Source: Phycisphaeraceae bacterium D3-23 (GTDB lineage: Bacteria; Planctomycetota; Phycisphaerae; Phycisphaerales; Phycisphaeraceae). From it: a stretch of DNA of 64,000 bases. The stretch covers positions 1,426,001-1,490,000 of the forward strand of contig CP114179.1 of NCBI GenBank assembly GCA_039555135.1, written 5' to 3'. The position numbers and the translations under genes were made by a program. This document shows, one piece after another, positions 44,280 through 53,205 of the stretch. A model generated the notes under the pieces. That model did no database searches. It worked only from the letters and a program-made list of their open reading frames with translations, and was not told the origin of the DNA. Every line of letters starts with the position of its first letter. Position 1 is the stretch's first letter.

Positions 44280-46913
44280 CTACGGAGCATCCTCACCCGC
44301 GGCCTCCCCCACCACATCCTCACTCGTCTTGGGCCCCGGGTCCATCTCAGGGTGCGGGAGCAGGAGCGAACGGGCGAGCTGGAACATCGCCGCGGTGTCG
44401 GGAGAGCCGATTTCCAAGAGTGGGACACCGAGCCTGTTACACCGCAGATTCACGCCGGCATGAAGTTCAGCCCATTGCGATTGGACGTCGTCGTCCGGCA
44501 ATTCAACCGGCCCGGGTTGCTCTAACAATGACAACACTTCCGTCCCCCAACTGTCAAATGGTTTCTCCGACAATGCATCTGCCAGCAGCAGAACCTGCAG
44601 CACATTCAATGGCTGGTAGTCCTCTTCCGATTCATGCGGCAAGTAATCAAACCACATCAACTTCATCAGGCGATACGTATTGCGCAGCCGAATCAAACGA
44701 CGCGGATTATTGATCGACAACGCCGTCACAAGCGCGGCGAACAAGTCGCGTTCGTCCTTGTCGTGACTCATGGCAAGCTCGACCAAACGCTTCCGCTGGG
44801 CACGCGGCTTGGTCCGGGCCCTCAGCGATCTAACCCGCACACGAGTCTTCACCATTTTGGTTGACGTTCTAATCGGTTTCAGATCAATGCTTGGCGTGCC
44901 GACCGTGTCACCGCCATTGCCTGGCGTACGACGACCTCCGGGAACGTCCGTGTCATCACTCGGCGGTTGGGTCGTCCCTGACTCTTGCCCTCGGACGCGC
45001 TGCGGGACATCTGCGGCTCCCTCTACATGCAGGAGTCTTTTCGCAAAGCCAGCGAGGTCCTCGGCATGTGGATCACCCAGATGGATCGGCAGCTGGATAA
45101 TCTTGCTGAGGTAGTCTCTCCCGCGATCGCCATACGCCTCCTTGCTGGTCACCGCCTCCATCAACACCCCCGGGTCGATCGCGAGCACGACGATGATCCC
45201 CGGGGCGTCCATCACCAGGCGGACCGCATCAAGCATCTGCACGATCGTCTCCGGCGCGCAGCGATCGAGATCGTCGATGAACAGGATCAGCCGATTGCGG
45301 TCCGGCGGATTCTTGTCCAGCGGGACGCTTGGGTCCGGGCCGATCTCGCGGAGGAGGCCGAGTGTGCGCAACTGCCGTTTCATGACCGGGACCTGGCCCA
45401 GCCGTTGACGATAGTCGGGCAGTTTCATGTAGCTATACATCTCACGCCAGACCGGGGCTTCGATGAGCGGGAGCCCATGCTTCCAGATGTAGATCACGAA
45501 AGCAATCACGCCTGCACCCACGCCGGTGCCAGCCACGCTCTGCCAGAAATCGCTCGAAGTATCAGCGGCAATCGTCGAGGCGACGTACACACCCACCACC
45601 AGCAACGCCAACGCGGCGAGCAGTTTTAGAACTTCCCAATAACGCTCCCGACACGCGAAGCGGAAGCCATACCAGCCCCGGCAAAAGCAGTTCTTGCCCG
45701 TCAACCCCGTAATCACCGCCTGCGCCAGACCCGCCTGGATGTCCTCACACTGCTCATGCTCCCAGGCATTGAAATCGGCCACCACACAGGGGACCCGACC
45801 CTGCTTACCGTTTAATTTTTCATCCAGGATGTGACATCTAAGTTGCTCAAGCACCGAGCTCTTCCCGCTGCCCCACTCCCCCAAAAGCGCCATCGTCATC
45901 GGTGTCGCCTGCTCGCGGTGGGTAAACATCCGTGCCAGCATATCCACCAACGACGCACGCCCGAGACTGTCAACGCCTGTCGGTCGATCGGCCATGCCGG
46001 TGCCGAGGCCGGGGACGGGCGGTGGGTCGTAAGGTGGGCCTTTATCGCCTGAGCCCGACGATGTGCTGTCAATCTGTTTTCCGAGTTCCGTTGTTGGTGG
46101 CTGCTTCCCAGGGTCCTCTTCTGCCGCCCGCTTCTCTTTTTCCCGCGCTTGATAATCGGCGAACCACGCCTCGATTCGCTGTTGTACCGCGGGCCCGTCG
46201 ATGCCTTTACCTAAGCAGAGCAGATCGTAACATTGCACGATGTCATGCCGTTTCAGCCTCGACAGCGAATCACGCCAGCGTTTCTCCTGCCGATGCCAAT
46301 CTGTGGACAGGTAACTCTCTTGCCCCTGCCACAGGCGCAACTCCACAACCGATTCGGGTACTTCGATAGCCGACTGAATCGCTTCGAGATCGTCGCGAAG
46401 TGCCAGTACAAATGCCGTGTTTGCAGAGGCGCTGGCGGCGGCACTGGCAGCAGTAGAACAGACAGCATTGGCATCCACGGCGCTTGCCGATTCTGCCGAA
46501 GAGGCATCAGCGGCAAAAGCGGCATCAATATCGTCCGCATAGCCAGCATAGACAGCCGCATGCACAGCGGCGCTTATGGCGGTCTTATCTATATCTGATG
46601 TATCGCTAATAGTAACAAGAGCATCGCGAGAGAGAGAGAAGAGTGCGTCGCGATCATATGATCCACGGAATGTCCGCGACAAATTCAGAACGCAGCCAAT
46701 GCCCAAGCCCCGTATGTACCAAGCCGCATCCTCACCCCAAAACGAGAACGGGGCTTCTTCTTCGGATTGCGTCGCGGCCGTCAGTGGCATCACGCGCCAG
46801 GCACACCGCCCCGCGATCACGCGCGCCGAATCGGGTGGGAGTTCGCGAATACGTGCCAAAAGCTCTTTCAAACTCGGCGTCGAATCATGATCGTCCGGCT
46901 GCCTGCTTGCCAT
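44280..46913 (-). CDS. KAP-family P-loop NTPase
   Basis: An 877-residue KAP-type P-loop NTPase. Walker A LLGEWGSGKSSVLEQL is at about 343-358, and Walker B LILFIDDLDRCAPE at about 541-554. Between them two membrane segments (about 428-450 and 460-483) give the typical KAP topology with the NTPase facing the cytoplasm. Residues 110-170 are an unusual Ala/Ser/Asp-rich stretch. A long linker and a C-terminal region with no recognised motif follow (TKMVKTRVRVRSLRARTKPRAQRKR is strongly basic). The ATG at 46913 is preferred over TTG at 46916. Known KAP proteins include PifA, which excludes phage T7; a defence role here is inference. It stands alone. Confidence 0.85.
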   Translation of the reverse strand: MASRQPDDHDSTPSLKELLARIRELPPDSARVIAGRCAWRVMPLTAATQSEEEAPFSFWGEDAAWYIRGLGIGCVLNLSRTFRGSYDRDALFSLSRDALVTISDTSDIDKTAISAAVHAAVYAGYADDIDAAFAADASSAESASAVDANAVCSTAASAAASASANTAFVLALRDDLEAIQSAIEVPESVVELRLWQGQESYLSTDWHRQEKRWRDSLSRLKRHDIVQCYDLLCLGKGIDGPAVQQRIEAWFADYQAREKEKRAAEEDPGKQPPTTELGKQIDSTSSGSGDKGPPYDPPPVPGLGTGMADRPTGVDSLGRASLVDMLARMFTHREQATPMTMALLGEWGSGKSSVLEQLRCHILDEKLNGKQGRVPCVVADFNAWEHEQCEDIQAGLAQAVITGLTGKNCFCRGWYGFRFACRERYWEVLKLLAALALLVVGVYVASTIAADTSSDFWQSVAGTGVGAGVIAFVIYIWKHGLPLIEAPVWREMYSYMKLPDYRQRLGQVPVMKRQLRTLGLLREIGPDPSVPLDKNPPDRNRLILFIDDLDRCAPETIVQMLDAVRLVMDAPGIIVVLAIDPGVLMEAVTSKEAYGDRGRDYLSKIIQLPIHLGDPHAEDLAGFAKRLLHVEGAADVPQRVRGQESGTTQPPSDDTDVPGGRRTPGNGGDTVGTPSIDLKPIRTSTKMVKTRVRVRSLRARTKPRAQRKRLVELAMSHDKDERDLFAALVTALSINNPRRLIRLRNTYRLMKLMWFDYLPHESEEDYQPLNVLQVLLLADALSEKPFDSWGTEVLSLLEQPGPVELPDDDVQSQWAELHAGVNLRCNRLGVPLLEIGSPDTAAMFQLARSLLLPHPEMDPGPKTSEDVVGEAAGEDAP

Positions 46914-47211
46914 CAAGTCCCCTGAGATAGGTCAAAGACACCTTCGTATCATATGGGCTTTGTCCCCGGACCTCGATAGAATTGAACACAATACTCAAAC
47001 ATTTTCCCAACGATTGCTTCCGGGGATCGTCTGTAGTGGTGCTGTGCCGGGCTAGGGTGCAGCGTGAGAGAACACCGATAGCATCGGCGGGTGCTAGCGG
47101 GGATAGCGCGGGGCTGCCTGCTTGCTGAAGCAAGCAGGCCGAGGGGCGCGGGCGGGCGCGGGGGGTTGGTGATAGTTTGTGTGTGACGCCATGAATGAAA
47201 GGGACGCTGTG
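46914..47211. promoter_or_regulatory. divergent gap, KAP NTPase / SGNH lipoprotein
   Basis: A 298-bp intergenic region. It holds a palindrome at 47116-47139 and no other gene I can support. Promoters for both genes must lie here, but no clear -35/-10 pair stands out. Confidence 0.35.
47116..47139. repeat. short palindrome (GCCTGCTTGC type)
   Basis: GCCTGCTTGC-TGAA-GCAAGCAGGC, a perfect 10-bp stem with the same TGAA loop as the palindrome at 18-39. A degenerate relative (CCTGC...GCAGG, 48008-48026) lies 0.9 kb downstream. Confidence 0.85.
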
Positions 47212-47982
47212 ATGATGATGCGACGGGTGTTGGGTGTGATGTGTGTTTTCGTTTTGGGGATGCTCGGTTGCCACAGCGCGGGCGGAGTCGTGGTGGATAC
47301 CCAGGGGGACGGGGAGGTGGGGGTGCCCGCGCGGGTCGAGATGGACACGGACCGGTGGCGCGGGGACATCGACCGCTTTTTGGAGGCGGACCGGGCGGCG
47401 TATCCGGCGCGGGGTGGGGTCCTGTTTTACGGGAGTTCGACGATTCGGCTGTGGGAGGTCGAGCGGTTTTTTGAGGGTCGGCCCGTGACGAATCGCGGGT
47501 TCGGGGGGACGACGCTCCCGGGTGTGCTGCGGTACATGCACCTCGTGGCGCTGCCCTATGAGCCGGCGGTGATCGTGCTGTACTGCGGGACCAACGACAT
47601 CGCGGAAGGCCAGCCGGTGGAGCATGTCGTCGCGGACTTTGTGCGGTTTACGCAGCGGGTGCATGAGGCGCTGCCCGGGACGCAGGTGTTGTTGCTGGGG
47701 ATCGCGCCGAGCGTGAGCCGGTGGAGCATGTGGGACACGATGAGCGAGGCGAACGATCAGATGTCGGCGTACTGCGATGACGCGGATTGGCTGACGTATG
47801 TGGACCAGTCGGGGCTGTTGCTGGATGAGGACGGCGAGCCGATTGCGGAGATGTTTACCGATGGGCTGCACATGTCGGAGGCGGGGTACGCGTTGGTGAG
47901 TGCGTTGGTGGAGGAGGAGTTGGTAGCGTTGGAGGGGGCGCATCCGTCGATTCGGCGGGTTGAGGAGGCGGGTGGGGAGTGA
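47212..47982 (+). CDS. SGNH/GDSL-like esterase lipoprotein
   Basis: A secreted hydrolase of the SGNH fold anchored by lipid: signal MMMRRVLGVMCVFVLGMLGC with lipobox Cys20. Block I is LFYGSSTIRLW (Ser75), block II NRGFGGTTL (Gly98), block III YCGTNDIA (Asn128), and block V DGLHMSEAGY with the catalytic Asp/His pair. 256 residues. Block I reads GSST rather than GDSL, as in the GxSxxxxG sub-families. The start ATG at 47212 has GAAAGGGA 8 bases upstream; two further ATGs follow directly (47215, 47218). Esters of carbohydrates or lipids are likely substrates. Confidence 0.85.
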   Translation: MMMRRVLGVMCVFVLGMLGCHSAGGVVVDTQGDGEVGVPARVEMDTDRWRGDIDRFLEADRAAYPARGGVLFYGSSTIRLWEVERFFEGRPVTNRGFGGTTLPGVLRYMHLVALPYEPAVIVLYCGTNDIAEGQPVEHVVADFVRFTQRVHEALPGTQVLLLGIAPSVSRWSMWDTMSEANDQMSAYCDDADWLTYVDQSGLLLDEDGEPIAEMFTDGLHMSEAGYALVSALVEEELVALEGAHPSIRRVEEAGGE

Positions 47983-48007
47983 GGGGTTGGGAGATTGGGG
48001 TTGGGCT

Positions 48008-48026
48008 CCTGCTTGCTGAAGCAGGC
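48008..48026. repeat. degenerate short palindrome after SGNH gene
   Basis: CCTGC-TTGCTGAA-GCAGG, a weaker version of the 47116-47139 palindrome, 25 bp downstream of the SGNH lipoprotein stop. Confidence 0.6.
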
Positions 48027-48150
48027 GGGCCTGGGGGCGGGGGCTTTGGGTGTTGGGGATTCGTGTTGTTGCGATGTAAAGCTGCGGCCCGTTGGCGGGC
48101 GCGCGGGCGTGGGTTCGCGGCGTGGCGGGGCCGGGTTTGCGCGCGCAAAA

Positions 48151-48181
48151 GTGGACCTGATTTTTAAAAAATCAGGTCCAC
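48151..48181. terminator. bidirectional hairpin between SGNH gene and clpP
   Basis: GTGGACCTGAT and its exact reverse complement ATCAGGTCCAC flank TTTTAAAAA. On the plus strand it is followed by AAAAAAG; on the minus strand it is preceded by that as TTTTTT. It lies between the convergent SGNH gene and clpP and can serve both as terminator. Confidence 0.7.
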
Positions 48182-48236
48182 AAAAAAGCCGGTTATAGGG
48201 GCGTTGTGCGCGACGTCGCAGAGCATGCGGTCGGCG

Positions 48237-49010
48237 TTACTTCTTCTTGTCGTCGGCGGGTGGGGGCATGAGGACTTCGTCGACCATCCCGTAGTCGGCG
48301 GCTTCTTTAGCGGTGAAGAATTTGTCGCGTTCGACGTCCTTGGCGACCTGGTCGACGCTTTGGCCGGTGTACCCGGCGAGGAGTTCGTTGAGCTCGTCGC
48401 GGGTTTTGAGGATGGCCTCGGCCTGGATCTGGACATCGGTCGTTTGGCCGTAGACCCCGCCGTAGGGCTGGTGGATCATGACCTTGGCGTGGGGGAGGCA
48501 GTAGCGTTTGCCCTTGGTGCCCGCGGCGAGGGTGAGTGCGCCGCCGGACATGGCCTTGCCGACGCAGTAGGTCGCGACGTCGCAGGAGATGTGGCGCATG
48601 GTGTCGATCATGGCGAGGGTGTCGTCGACGGCCCCGCCGGGGGAGTTGATGTAGAGGTGGATGTCCTGGCCGGGCTTGTGGTTGGCGAGGTGGAGGAGGC
48701 GCATGACGACGCCCATGGCGCTGCCGTGGTGGATCTCGCCGATGAGGAAGATGATGCGGTTTTCGAGCAGGAGCTCGTCGATCGTCATCTCGCGGGTGCG
48801 TTGGAGGGGCCCGGCGATGTGGGGCGGGGTGAAGCGTGGGTCGTGGGTGGGGGATGGGCCGTAGTCGCCGGAGGGGGTGGCGTGGGGGGCGGCGACACCC
48901 ACAGATGGAATCTGTGGGCTTCCCGGGGCGGCGCTTGGGGGCGCGGCGCTTCCGGGGGCGGCGAGGAGTTCGGGGGAGCGGGCCATGAGGGCGAAGGGGT
49001 CGTGGGGCAT
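48237..49010 (-). CDS. clpP: ATP-dependent Clp protease proteolytic subunit
   Basis: The serine peptidase ring of ClpAP/ClpXP. Catalytic triad Ser155 (GKAMSGGALTL), His180 (VMIHQPYGG) and Asp229 (ERDKFFTA); the spacing Ser-25-His-49-Asp equals that of E. coli ClpP. The core begins near residue 68. Ahead of it lies an unusual Pro/Ala/Ser/Gly-rich extension of about 65 residues, partly encoded by the palindrome at 48898-48918. Downstream of the ATG at 49010 the frame is clean. 257 residues against about 195-210. The C-terminus is Lys/Asp-rich (PPPADDKKK). No clpX is in the window. Confidence 0.95.
   Translation of the reverse strand: MPHDPFALMARSPELLAAPGSAAPPSAAPGSPQIPSVGVAAPHATPSGDYGPSPTHDPRFTPPHIAGPLQRTREMTIDELLLENRIIFLIGEIHHGSAMGVVMRLLHLANHKPGQDIHLYINSPGGAVDDTLAMIDTMRHISCDVATYCVGKAMSGGALTLAAGTKGKRYCLPHAKVMIHQPYGGVYGQTTDVQIQAEAILKTRDELNELLAGYTGQSVDQVAKDVERDKFFTAKEAADYGMVDEVLMPPPADDKKK
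48898..48918. repeat. in-frame palindrome in clpP 5' region
   Basis: CCCACAGAT-GGA-ATCTGTGGG, flanked by GAAGCCCAC-like sequence of the short-palindrome family. On the coding strand it encodes part of SPQIPSVGV in the low-complexity N-terminal extension of ClpP. Confidence 0.8.
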
Positions 49011-49319
49011 GGGTTGGGCTCTTAGGTGTGGTCTTCGTACAGCTTGATCCGCACCTTCGTCGCTTCGCGTCTCAGGTCCGGCTTGGGCATGATAGCCCCG
49101 GTTTTTGATCGGCGTGTCGCGCGGATGGCATCACCCCCGAAACCGGGATTGCGTCGAAACGGACGCTCGCGGCGCGCAACAGCAGGGCCCACGCCGATAA
49201 CCGGCGTGGGCCTGAGCTGGATCGGGTCTCCCTTCCCCAAGGAACTCCCTCAAACCAGACGCTTCGCGGACTCGGCGTCGGCGTGGTGTGGTGTGGTTCG
49301 GTGCGGCTGCGGCTGCGGC
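49011..49319. other. gap between coiled-coil gene and clpP
   Basis: A 309-bp region on the 5' side of clpP. It contains a possible 22-codon frame (49022-49090, minus strand, MPKPDLRREATKVRIKLYEDHT) ending 11 bp before the clpP start. It has no ribosome binding site that would support translation. I see no hairpin or repeat of the families described elsewhere. Confidence 0.35.
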
Positions 49320-49652
49320 TTAGTCGAGGCCGTGCGTGTCGTCGTGATCGCCGAGGTCGGCGTCGCGGTCGTCGACCGGGCCGTTGCCGGCGTCTGCTTG
49401 CTGGGCCTCGATCATCTCGCGGAGGTACTTGTTTTCTCGGCGGGTGGCTTCGAGGTCGAAGACGAGGTATTTGATCGACAGACGTAGATAGTCCATCGAC
49501 TCCTGCAGGTCGCTGACGGTCTTCTTCATCTGCGCGTGGCGGTCGCGGGTCTGCTGGGCGAGGTTGGCGAGCTTATCGCGCTCGGCCTTGGGCAGGGTCG
49601 AGATCTCGCTCATCAGGCCGGCGAGCTTGGTCTGGAAAGTCTTTTCATCCAT
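49320..49652 (-). CDS. small coiled-coil protein
   Basis: A 110-residue helical protein. The stretch KLANLAQQTRDRHAQMKKTVSDLQESMDYLRLSIKYLVFDLEATRRENKYLREMIEA (about residues 28-85) has a heptad pattern of hydrophobics typical of a coiled coil; the tail is Asp-rich. Similar short coiled-coil proteins are widespread in planctomycete genomes, in my recollection, but no function is established. The ATG at 49652 (MDEKTFQTKLAGLM) is chosen; a TTG is 6 bases upstream. Placed ahead of clpP in the same direction, 309 bp away. Confidence 0.65.
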   Translation of the reverse strand: MDEKTFQTKLAGLMSEISTLPKAERDKLANLAQQTRDRHAQMKKTVSDLQESMDYLRLSIKYLVFDLEATRRENKYLREMIEAQQADAGNGPVDDRDADLGDHDDTHGLD

Positions 49653-49999
49653 GGTCAAAAATCCGTTGTCGATTCGGTCGCGGAGGGGACGTCGTGCGGG
49701 GTCACGATCGCCGGGCGGCGGTTTGGTCCGCTGCCTGTGTTAGTTGTATCACCGTCCAGCGAGAAGGCCAGCGGAATGTGAACGCCGTGCGCGACTTCCT
49801 AGAAAACAGCGTTTTTCAGCGTAGAAAAGGCGGATTCGGCCGCCGATAACCCCGCCCCGCCGTTCAACGAGGCCGCGTAAAGGCGTGGCGCTGATACGGG
49901 ATGTTGCGTGGAAACCACACCTGCCGTGGCTTTGTCGTCATCCAGGTCTGGACCGCAACCGCATGCGTTAGGATAGTCACGACTCCCGGGAGATGTCCG
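49653..49999. promoter_or_regulatory. divergent gap, coiled-coil gene / zinc-ribbon membrane gene
   Basis: A 347-bp intergenic region between divergent genes. It contains a small AAAACAGCGTTTTTCAGCG stretch near 49803 but no repeat of the main families and no recognisable RNA leader. A GGGAG ribosome binding site (49987-49991) serves the plus-strand gene. Confidence 0.35.
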
Positions 50000-51757
50000 A
50001 TGCCCCGTCCGATCAAGCCCGCGCCGAGATTCTGGTGGTGGCCCCGCCTGTCGGTGGGGTTTGTGGTGTTGTACCTGGCGCTGGCCGGGGCGTTCTTGCT
50101 GATCCAGGCCTACCGCCTCGACTTCGGGACGTACTTCCTGATGGCGTGCCTCTGGCTTCCGATGGGCCTGCTCTTCAGGCAGCGTGCCCGGCTGGCGAAG
50201 CGTGTGCTGATGCGCGCGGGCGTGACCTGCCCGTGCTGTCTGCGTGAGCTGGAAGAAGAGTCGCCGTGCTGCACACACTGCGAGGCAGGGCACACGCGCT
50301 CGGTGTACGTGGACTACTGGACGATGGTCTCGGCGACGCCCGCGCTGGCCGAGCGGTGGTGGCGGTCGATGAACAAGGCGGAGGATGTGAAAGGCCGGGC
50401 GACGCACCTCACGATTGCGGGGCGATGGCAGATCGGCCTGCTCGTGGCCTTTGTCGGGCTCGTCTTTATTGGGACCGTCGTGCTCCGCCCGGCGTCGCTG
50501 CTCGGGATGGACCTGCTCTGGATACTGCCGGTCTACCTGGGCATGGGCGGTGGGCTCTGGCTCAACTACACGCACGGCAGCCGGCGTGTCGGCTCAAGCC
50601 TGCACTGTGCCGAGTGCGACTACCAGATCGACCCGACGCGCCTGTCGATGGACACGTGCCCCGAGTGTGGCAGCGGCCTGACGGGGCACGACCAGACCGC
50701 CGTGGGCCGGCGCGTCGGGCACCGGGGCTTCACGTTCCTGGGCTACGGAATGATCGCGCTGCCACTGGCATTGATCCTTTTGCCGATCTTGGGCGGGCCG
50801 TTTTTCAAGAAGCTGTCGCCGAGCAACTACCTGCCGGTGTCTCTCTATGTAGACGATGCGACGAATGGCACCCCGGATTACAGGACCTGGCGCGTGCTGG
50901 AATCGCGCTACGCGCAGGCCGCGGATGTGCAACGGTTGGCGGATGCGTTGGTCCTGCAGATGCAAGACGACACCGACGACGATCTCAGCTACGCCTTCGG
51001 CATGGACAAGGCCCTGGCGTTCCAACTCGACGGGCCCAACGCGTCGGACGCGGTGAAGCTGGAGGTGGCACACGCCATGATCCTGAACCAGGACCAGCGA
51101 TGGCGGCATAAGCTCACCGATTGGCTCGAAAGTTACTTGCAGTCTTTGACACCGAACTCTGCCGAAAAGCAGTCGCTATTGGCCGCCGCAGAACAATCGT
51201 TCCATGCGGGAGCGCTCGACTACCGCCTGAGGTTCTGGCTCGAAAGCCAGCGCGGCCACACGTTTCGCATACACAACGAGATGGGGCGGTTCTGCCAGGA
51301 CCTGTTGACCTTCGAGGTCAAGCAATACGCGCAGGGCAACAACCTGGTCATCCGCACCAACCCCCACATCGCGCTGAGCCCCGGGCTCTGGCCCGACCTG
51401 CCGACCGCGGTCTATGTCCTCGTCGTCCCGCCCGACGACCCACCGGGCGTCGGGCCGGCTGATCGGGCCGCCCCCTCCACGCTGCGCTACGACCCGTTCG
51501 AATACCTGGGCCAGGCCCACACCCTCGCGACGATCCCGATTGACGAGAGCTATCCCGACGCGCTCCGCTACCGTCTGCGTTTTGTCGTCTTCGTCGGCGA
51601 AGTCGAACTGCCCGCGCGCTTTGTGCAGTGGCACTCCGGCTGGCCGATGCTCCCCGGCAACGTCGTCCCGGAGGACGAGTACGGCCCGATGGAACTCGCG
51701 CCCGGCTGGCCGAGCGCCCGCGACACGACGCAGCGCCCGCGCAGGGGCGGGCGGTAG
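50000..51757 (+). CDS. membrane protein with two zinc-ribbon motifs
   Basis: A 585-residue protein I do not recognise as a named family. Membrane segments lie at about 11-33, 43-60, 141-163, 169-187 and 249-272. Cytosolic Cys pairs CPCC...CCTHC (about 79-95) and CAEC...CPEC (about 200-225) look like zinc ribbons, resembling prokaryotic zinc-ribbon segments that follow membrane anchors. The remaining C-terminal half (from about 280) is soluble and probably extracytoplasmic, with a final Pro/Asp-rich part. The ATG at 50000 (MPRPIKPAPRFWWWP) has GGGAG 8 bases upstream. Stands alone. Function unknown; sensor or envelope-maintenance roles are possible. Confidence 0.7.
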   Translation: MPRPIKPAPRFWWWPRLSVGFVVLYLALAGAFLLIQAYRLDFGTYFLMACLWLPMGLLFRQRARLAKRVLMRAGVTCPCCLRELEEESPCCTHCEAGHTRSVYVDYWTMVSATPALAERWWRSMNKAEDVKGRATHLTIAGRWQIGLLVAFVGLVFIGTVVLRPASLLGMDLLWILPVYLGMGGGLWLNYTHGSRRVGSSLHCAECDYQIDPTRLSMDTCPECGSGLTGHDQTAVGRRVGHRGFTFLGYGMIALPLALILLPILGGPFFKKLSPSNYLPVSLYVDDATNGTPDYRTWRVLESRYAQAADVQRLADALVLQMQDDTDDDLSYAFGMDKALAFQLDGPNASDAVKLEVAHAMILNQDQRWRHKLTDWLESYLQSLTPNSAEKQSLLAAAEQSFHAGALDYRLRFWLESQRGHTFRIHNEMGRFCQDLLTFEVKQYAQGNNLVIRTNPHIALSPGLWPDLPTAVYVLVVPPDDPPGVGPADRAAPSTLRYDPFEYLGQAHTLATIPIDESYPDALRYRLRFVVFVGEVELPARFVQWHSGWPMLPGNVVPEDEYGPMELAPGWPSARDTTQRPRRGGR

Positions 51758-51850
51758 TGCAGGGTGAGATCGACCCGCTTGACGCGGGGTGATGAGCTGC
51801 GGTGCGTCGGTGTCGGGAACTAAGTAGCGCGGCCTGCGTTCCGAAACTCA

Positions 51851-53071
51851 CTACTCGCATGCAAGATCGACCCAGACCAGGCGGTGGTCGCTGGCCTCCA
51901 AGAGATACGCGAGCGGGTCGTCGGGAGTCGGCCAGAAGACACCGCTGCCGAGGACCTTGAGGCCGGTGCTGGGGAGGACGTAGTCGACGCGGAGGTTGCC
52001 CGAGCCACGGCCGGGGGTGTCGTTCCAGTCGGCGGTGTCGGTGGCGGGGTCGGTTCGGTGGGTGAGGTTGGCCCCGCCGTCGCGCCGGGCGGCCTCGGCG
52101 CCGCCAGCGCTGGTTGGGGCGATGGGCAGAATGTCGAAACGATTGAGCAACACCGACATCGCTCCCGAGCGCGAGTCGCCGTCGTGGGGGTCGGCATTGA
52201 GGTCACCGAGGATGACGAAGCTGCATTGAGGATCAAACCAGGCATCACGGCCCTGGTCATCGACCAATCGCGGGCGGGCGGAATCAACCATGAATGCGTT
52301 CGATAAATAGTCCGACCAAAACGCGATCTCGGCGGCATTGCGAAAACCGTTGCGGTCCTCGGGGCCGTCGAAGACCGGCGGGGTCGGGTGGGAGATGAGC
52401 AGGTGCAGCGTGGTCATGCCGGGCACGGCGACAGGCACATCCGCGTGGGTCTTGGACGAGAGGCGGAGCGATTCCCGCGCATCCTCGCTGTAGTAGCCCG
52501 TCGTGTCGAGCGCGTCCGGGTTCGCATCGCGCCAACGCAGCTCACGGAAGGTTCGCACCGCGTCTTCGTCGATCGGATACTTCGATAGCACGACCATGCC
52601 GTAGTGCCCGGGGTAGTTGCCCCAGCCGTGCGCATCCTGCGGCACGGCCACCTCGCCATCGCCGTTGAGGTCGATACCTGTCGAAACACCCGTGTTCACT
52701 TCCGGGGCGTAGCGGTAGGGGTAGTCGATCGGCTCGGCCCCGTTCTGCGACACGCCGAGATAGTATTGCTGGAACGCGATGTAGGTCACGCCGGTCGGGT
52801 CGTGGTCGACTTCCTGCAGCAGCACGATGTCCGGCCGGGTGCGCTGCAAGACCTCGGCGACGCGCTTCGCCTGCACATCCGCGCCCGACCGCATCGCGTC
52901 GCGTAGCGCGCCCGGCTCGTCCCGGCTCATGGCGGTGTTGAACGTCGCGACACGCAGCCGATGCGGCGTATCTGGCGACACCGACGAAGCAGCGTGGCTG
53001 CACCCGAGCGCCGCGACGCAGCAGAACCACAGCACGACACACTTGATGTAGGCCACCGGGAGAGTCGGCAT
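51851..53071 (-). CDS. endonuclease/exonuclease/phosphatase-family lipoprotein
   Basis: A secreted metal-dependent phosphodiesterase of the EEP fold, 406 residues. The signal FCCVAALGC carries a lipobox Cys24. Motifs are RLRVATFNTAMSR (Asn), DIVLLQEVDHD (Glu), MVVLSKYPI, FVILGDLNADPHDG (Asp/Asn), RVDYVLPS and EASDHRLVWVDL (catalytic Asp-His). Members act as DNases, nucleotidases or phospholipases; the substrate is not readable. It lies convergently to the membrane protein at 50000 and downstream of the prepilin-like gene in the same direction, with no sign of one operon. Confidence 0.88.
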   Translation of the reverse strand: MPTLPVAYIKCVVLWFCCVAALGCSHAASSVSPDTPHRLRVATFNTAMSRDEPGALRDAMRSGADVQAKRVAEVLQRTRPDIVLLQEVDHDPTGVTYIAFQQYYLGVSQNGAEPIDYPYRYAPEVNTGVSTGIDLNGDGEVAVPQDAHGWGNYPGHYGMVVLSKYPIDEDAVRTFRELRWRDANPDALDTTGYYSEDARESLRLSSKTHADVPVAVPGMTTLHLLISHPTPPVFDGPEDRNGFRNAAEIAFWSDYLSNAFMVDSARPRLVDDQGRDAWFDPQCSFVILGDLNADPHDGDSRSGAMSVLLNRFDILPIAPTSAGGAEAARRDGGANLTHRTDPATDTADWNDTPGRGSGNLRVDYVLPSTGLKVLGSGVFWPTPDDPLAYLLEASDHRLVWVDLACE

Positions 53072-53205
53072 GAGCGTACCTGTTGAGAAAGAAACCGACC
53101 GGCCGCCGTCCGCTTAGGAACGCCGGGCACGCTGCGTATGCTAGCGTCGCTGCCCAGCGCCCGTAGGCCGACGGCGGCCGGGGCTCACCGATGACGATGC
53201 CGAGA

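Noticed and set aside
49022-49090. 22-codon leader peptide before clpP
   Set aside because: No ribosome binding site and no attenuator-like structure; kept only as a note under the gap feature.
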